This document shows positions 6,689 to 9,881 of a DNA stretch of 9,881 bases, piece after piece (position 1 is the stretch's first letter; every line of letters begins with the position of its first letter). The position numbers and the translations under genes were made by a program. Origin of the DNA: Deltaproteobacteria bacterium (GTDB lineage Bacteria > Desulfobacterota_B > Binatia > UBA9968); assembly GCA_030620935.1 (NCBI GenBank), contig JAUXIP010000047.1, positions 1 through 9,881 on the forward strand. The letters are read 5' to 3'. The notes beneath the pieces are model-generated. The model searched no databases. It had not been told where the DNA came from and worked only from the letters and a program-made list of their open reading frames with translations.

Positions 6689-7987
6689 ATGATTGGTCGT
6701 TATTCCCGTCCGGAGATGAGCCGGATCTGGTCCGAGCAAAACTGCTTTCAAAAGTGGCTTGAGATCGAGATCCTGGCTGCCGAGGCGCTGACTCAGCTCG
6801 GAGAGGTGCCTAAGGGCGCAGTGCAGCGGATCAAAAAGAAAGCCCGTTTTGATATTGCCCGCATCCGAGAAATCGAGAAAGAAGTCCGACATGACTTGAT
6901 CGCCTTCCTCAGTTGTCTGGCGGAATCTCTCGGCGATGACGCTCGCTTCATCCATCTTGGCATGACCTCTTCCGATGTCTTGGACACCGCCTTGGCTCTG
7001 CAGCTCAAAGAGGCCTCGGCCCTCCTATCGAAAGACGTGCGCAAGCTGATGGCAGTGCTCAGGCGGCAAGCCGTCAAATATAAAAAAGTTCCGATGATCG
7101 GACGGACGCACGGCATCCATGCCGAGCCGATCACCTTTGGGCTCAAGCTAGCCCTTTGGTATGACGAGATGGGACGCAATTTGAGCCGCTTGGAGAAGGC
7201 AGCCGAGGAGGTGAGCGTCGGCAAGATCTCCGGGGCGGTCGGAACCTTTGCCCAGATCTCGCCTGAAGTAGAGGCCTATGTCTGCAACAAATGCGGGCTC
7301 AAGCCCGCCCCGGTCTCGAACCAGGTCGTTCAGCGGGACCGGCACGCCTTTTTTTTCGTCACCTTGGCGGTCATTGCAAGCTCGCTGGAAAAGTTCGCGA
7401 CTGAGATCCGTCACCTCCAACGAACCGAGGTCTTGGAGGCCGAGGAGCCTTTTGTTAAAGGGCAGAAGGGCTCGTCGGCGATGCCCCACAAGAGGAATCC
7501 GATATTGTCGGAAAACATATCGGGCCTGGCGCGGCTCATGCGTTCATACAGCGTAGCGGCTCTGGAAAACGTGTCCCTCTGGCACGAGCGGGACATCAGC
7601 CACTCGTCAGTGGAGCGGGTCATCGCGCCGGACGCAACGATCCTGCTGGATTTTATGCTGAGCCGCATGACTTATATTCTTACAGGTCTCTGCGTCTATC
7701 CGCAGGCCATGAAGCGTAATCTGGAAAAGAGCGGGGGGGCGATCTTCTCTCAAGGCCTTCTTTTGCGTCTCGTGGACAAGGGGTTGTCCAGGGACGCGGC
7801 CTATCGTCTGGTGCAGCGCCATGCCCTTAAAGCGGGAAGAAGTAGCAAAGATTTCAAGCGTGAGCTGTTAAAAGATCTTAAGTTGCGCAAGTATGTTTCC
7901 CCCAATGAGATCGAAAAGATCTGGGATTTAAAGTATTATTTTAAACACGTAGATTTTATCTTTCGCAGGGTATTTACTAACCTTTAG
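6689..7987 (+). CDS. purB: Adenylosuccinate lyase
   Basis: The 432-residue enzyme is the length of the short (Bacillus-like) PurB group. It acts twice in purine synthesis: SAICAR to AICAR plus fumarate, and adenylosuccinate to AMP plus fumarate. It belongs to the aspartase/fumarase superfamily and works as a homotetramer. Conserved regions are TSSDVLDTA at 93-101, GRTHGIHAEPITFG at 138-151 (H141 is the likely acid/base His), and the superfamily signature GSSAMPHKRNP at 261-271 with the mobile-loop serine. The C-terminal portion is helical and typical. The start at ATG 6689 gives the expected MIGRYSRPEM N-terminus, but the preceding bases (AGCAGTGGCTATTTTCT) lack a Shine-Dalgarno. It opens the purine cluster, 53 nt after dut with a hairpin between, and purC follows after 11 nt. 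No riboswitch fits in this gap. Confidence 0.97.
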   Translation: MIGRYSRPEMSRIWSEQNCFQKWLEIEILAAEALTQLGEVPKGAVQRIKKKARFDIARIREIEKEVRHDLIAFLSCLAESLGDDARFIHLGMTSSDVLDTALALQLKEASALLSKDVRKLMAVLRRQAVKYKKVPMIGRTHGIHAEPITFGLKLALWYDEMGRNLSRLEKAAEEVSVGKISGAVGTFAQISPEVEAYVCNKCGLKPAPVSNQVVQRDRHAFFFVTLAVIASSLEKFATEIRHLQRTEVLEAEEPFVKGQKGSSAMPHKRNPILSENISGLARLMRSYSVAALENVSLWHERDISHSSVERVIAPDATILLDFMLSRMTYILTGLCVYPQAMKRNLEKSGGAIFSQGLLLRLVDKGLSRDAAYRLVQRHALKAGRSSKDFKRELLKDLKLRKYVSPNEIEKIWDLKYYFKHVDFIFRRVFTNL

Positions 7988-7998
7988 GGAGAGGAAGC

Positions 7999-8703
7999 AT
8001 GCAAAAAGGAAAGGCGTTCTATGAAGGGAAGGCCAAGATTCTCCATACGACGGATGACCCTGATTTGATCATCCAGTACTTCAAAGACGACGCCACGGCC
8101 TTCAATGCCCAAAAGCGGGGGACGATCCAGGACAAGGGCATCATGAATAACAAGATCTCAGAGGTCCTTTTCAAATACCTGGAGGCGGAAGGCGTACCGA
8201 CTCATCTGGTCCAGAGGCTGTCGGATCGGGAGATGCTCGTGCGCCGCCTTGAGATCATTCCGGTGGAGGTGATCGTGCGTAACATCATTGCCGGGAGTCT
8301 CGCTAAACGGCTGGGTTTGGAAGAGGGCAAAGCTCTCGCCAGTCCGGTTTTGGAGCACTGTTACAAGAGCGATCCACTGGGTGACCCAATGATCAACGAG
8401 TATCATATCCGCGCGCTGGGTTGGGCGACGGATCGGGAGTTAAAGGAAATTGAAAAGCTCTCATTGCGGGTGAACGATCTGCTGAAGGATTTCTTCGACC
8501 GTCGAGGGCTTATCCTGGTGGACTTCAAGCTGGAGTTCGGACGTCATCACGGCAAAGTTTACCTGGGGGACGAGATCTGTCCGGACACCTGCCGGCTGTG
8601 GGAAAAGGGTTCTCTGGAAAAGCTGGATAAAGATCGCTTCCGCCGCGATCTGGGCAAAGTCGAGGAGGCCTACCAAGAGGTCTGCCGCCGCGTTTGCGGG
8701 TGA
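7999..8703 (+). CDS. purC: Phosphoribosylaminoimidazole-succinocarboxamide synthase
   Basis: The 234-residue protein is the typical bacterial SAICAR synthetase. It joins CAIR and L-aspartate with ATP to form SAICAR, which PurB then splits. Conserved parts are the N-terminal YEGKAKILHTTDDP (8-21), FNAQKRGTIQDKG (35-47), the signature PVEVIVRNIIAGSLAKRLG at 88-106, and LILVDFKLEFG at 171-181. The nucleotide/metal loop reads DEICPDTCRLW at 191-201 where DEISPDTCRLW is common, a Ser-to-Cys change. A strong Shine-Dalgarno GGAGAGGAAGC precedes the ATG, immediately after the purB stop, so translation is probably coupled. It ends with CVCG-like residues (CRRVCG), the last two Cys not being catalytic in this family. 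Confidence 0.97.
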   Translation: MQKGKAFYEGKAKILHTTDDPDLIIQYFKDDATAFNAQKRGTIQDKGIMNNKISEVLFKYLEAEGVPTHLVQRLSDREMLVRRLEIIPVEVIVRNIIAGSLAKRLGLEEGKALASPVLEHCYKSDPLGDPMINEYHIRALGWATDRELKEIEKLSLRVNDLLKDFFDRRGLILVDFKLEFGRHHGKVYLGDEICPDTCRLWEKGSLEKLDKDRFRRDLGKVEEAYQEVCRRVCG

Positions 8704-8719
8704 AGGACGGGTTTCTTTT

Positions 8720-8962
8720 ATGCGCGTCAAGATTTTTGTCTCACTCAAAGAGGGGGTTTTGGATCCTCAGGGCAAGGCGATCGAGCGATCTCTTCACTCC
8801 CTGGGTTATACCGAAGCCCGAGACATACGGATGGGGAAGTATCTTGAAGTCGATTTGGACGTCTCCTCTCGGGAAGCCGCACAGGAGAGGATCCGGCAGA
8901 TGTGTGAAAAGCTCCTGGCAAATCCTGTCATCGAGAACTACCGCTTTGAGATTCCGGAGTAG
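8720..8962 (+). CDS. purS: Phosphoribosylformylglycinamidine synthase subunit PurS
   Basis: The 80-residue protein is the normal PurS size. It opens with MRVKIFVSLKEGVLDPQGKA, the family's beta-strand plus GVLDPQG signature, followed by HSLGY and RMGKYLEVDL. PurS is a small dimeric bridging subunit that holds PurQ and PurL together so that ammonia made by PurQ can reach PurL. AAGGA at 8704-8708 lies 11 nt before the ATG. It starts 16 nt after purC and its stop TAG at 8960-8962 is 3 nt before the purQ GTG. Its presence shows that the organism uses the three-subunit FGAM synthase rather than the single long PurL of gammaproteobacteria. Confidence 0.95.
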   Translation: MRVKIFVSLKEGVLDPQGKAIERSLHSLGYTEARDIRMGKYLEVDLDVSSREAAQERIRQMCEKLLANPVIENYRFEIPE

Positions 8963-8965
8963 TTT

Positions 8966-9682
8966 GTGCGTTGGGGAGTGATTGTCTTTCCCGGCTCTTG
9001 CGACGAACAGGACGTCTATGACTGCCTCAAGGATGTCTTGCGGCAAGAGGTGGAGTTCCTCTGGCACAAGGATCATCTGAACGACAAGTTTGACTGCCTG
9101 GTCTTGCCCGGCGGCTTTTCCTACGGCGACTATCTTCGCGCCGGCGCGATGGCACGGTTCTCTGCGATCATGCGAGGGATAGTGGATTATGCCCGTCGCG
9201 GGGGATTCGTCCTGGGGATCTGCAACGGCTTTCAGATTCTTTGTGAGGCCGGGCTTTTGCCCGGAGTTTTGACGCGGAATAGCTCTCTCCAATTCGTATG
9301 TCGTCAGGTCTATTTGCGCCTGGAGGAAAAGGACAGTCCTTTCACTTGTGCGGTCAAGCAAGGAGAGTTGTTGAAGCTGCCGGTCAAACACGGCGAGGGA
9401 CGCTATTACGCCGATCCTCTTATTCTCGAAGGTATGCGTAAAAATCGGCAGATTCTCCTGCGATATGTCGATCCCAAAGGAAAAATTTCTCCTTCGGCCA
9501 ATCCCAACGGCTCCGTGGATGACATTGCCGGCGTTTGCAGCGAGGGAAGGAATGTCTTCGGATTGATGCCTCATCCCGAAGATGCGGGAGAGAAACTTCT
9601 GGGAAGCGAGGACGGACTGAAGATTTTCTCGTCTGTAATTGCCGCGTGCGAAAAGGGAGAGAAGAGCGCATGGCTCGGTTAA
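8966..9682 (+). CDS. purQ: FGAM synthase glutaminase subunit PurQ
   Basis: The 238-residue class I glutamine amidotransferase supplies ammonia to PurL for conversion of FGAR to FGAM. The nucleophile is C86 in GICNGFQIL, and the catalytic His and Glu are H203 and E205 in MPHPED. Other family stretches are [15 protein letters not shown] at 47-61, [11 protein letters not shown] at 140-150 and [10 protein letters not shown] at 181-190. The N-terminal motif reads [11 protein letters not shown] where FPGSNCDxDxY is usual, so the Asn is missing though the length is kept. The start is GTG 8966, the only choice after the purS stop at 8960-8962; GGAG at 8956-8959, inside the end of purS, is 6 nt ahead. 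The 3' end overlaps purL by 13 nt. Confidence 0.97.
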   Translation: MRWGVIVFPGSCDEQDVYDCLKDVLRQEVEFLWHKDHLNDKFDCLVLPGGFSYGDYLRAGAMARFSAIMRGIVDYARRGGFVLGICNGFQILCEAGLLPGVLTRNSSLQFVCRQVYLRLEEKDSPFTCAVKQGELLKLPVKHGEGRYYADPLILEGMRKNRQILLRYVDPKGKISPSANPNGSVDDIAGVCSEGRNVFGLMPHPEDAGEKLLGSEDGLKIFSSVIAACEKGEKSAWLG

Positions 9683-9881
9683 GTCCGGAGCAATCCGCTC
9701 AGGCGGTTGTTAGTCCCCAAGTCATTGCCGAGCATGGTCTGACCCCGGAAGAGTATCAGAAAATCGTCAAGCTCCTGGGAAGGGAGCCCAATTACATCGA
9801 GCTTGGGATCTTTTCCGTCATGTGGTCGGAGCACTGCAGTTATAAGAGCTCTAGGCCGTTGCTGAAGATGCTGCCTACGGA
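9670..9881 (+). CDS. purL: FGAM synthase large subunit PurL (3' partial)
   Basis: From ATG 9670 an open frame runs off the window for 70 codons plus two bases. Residues 22-62 read [20 protein letters not shown], then [20 protein letters not shown], which is the N-terminal signature of the small (PurL type II, about 720-residue) form, including the conserved EHCSYKSS active-site region whose His is catalytic. PurL performs the ATP-dependent amidation of FGAR using ammonia from PurQ. It overlaps purQ by 13 nt in another frame, with AAGGGAGAG at about 9653-9661 as the ribosome site inside purQ. The tight overlap implies translational coupling, as expected for subunits of one complex. The rest is outside the window. 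Confidence 0.95.
   Translation, partial: MARLSPEQSAQAVVSPQVIAEHGLTPEEYQKIVKLLGREPNYIELGIFSVMWSEHCSYKSSRPLLKMLPT

Noticed and set aside
8741..9574. 277-residue open frame on the minus strand
   Set aside because: It lies opposite purS and purQ, whose family signatures are unmistakable; its translation shows no recognisable domain. It is a shadow of codon bias.

Overview
The window looks like ordinary chromosomal housekeeping DNA from a Gram-negative-type bacterium of moderately high GC. I saw no mobile elements, CRISPR arrays, tRNAs or rRNAs. An rpsO-pnp-M16 peptidase-dut cluster followed by purB-purC-purS-purQ-purL (small PurL with separate PurS and PurQ), together with an Allochromatium-type 2[4Fe-4S] ferredoxin and a DUF4124/retropepsin-like secreted protein, would fit lineages such as Desulfobacterota, Nitrospirota or Methylomirabilota. 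That placement is an inference from gene order and protein style, not a computed assignment.

Layout. (1) Positions 1-524 on the minus strand hold the N-terminal 174 residues of a ferredoxin-domain protein with an unusual Pro-rich tail leading to a CxxC motif at the window edge. It has a good sigma70-like promoter and a full Shine-Dalgarno. (2) A class I SAM methyltransferase (650-1441, plus) converges on a secreted aspartic-protease-like protein (1475-2074, minus). (3) From about 2224 a plausible promoter drives rpsO, then pnp, an M16 zinc peptidase and dut, all plus strand. (4) From 6689 the purine genes purB, purC, purS, purQ and the first 70 codons of purL follow, with spacing tightening from 11-16 nt to a 13-nt overlap at purQ/purL. 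No gene-free stretch exceeds 300 bases; the longest is about 224 bases between the protease and rpsO, and it holds the rpsO promoter and two inverted repeats.

How the genes work together. S15 and PNPase are the classic ribosome/RNA-turnover pair. The M16 peptidase and dUTPase are common passengers. PurB and PurC act at consecutive steps of IMP synthesis (PurC makes SAICAR, PurB splits it and later adenylosuccinate). PurS, PurQ and PurL form the multi-subunit FGAM synthase.

The most interesting non-gene signals are short perfect hairpins on the stop codons of four consecutive genes (rpsO, pnp, M16, dut), none with a convincing U-tract, and an in-frame degenerate duplication of the pnp C-terminal coding end just past its TGA stop, which sits in a UGAC context inside one of these hairpins. 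I found no clear evidence for a wholly new system.
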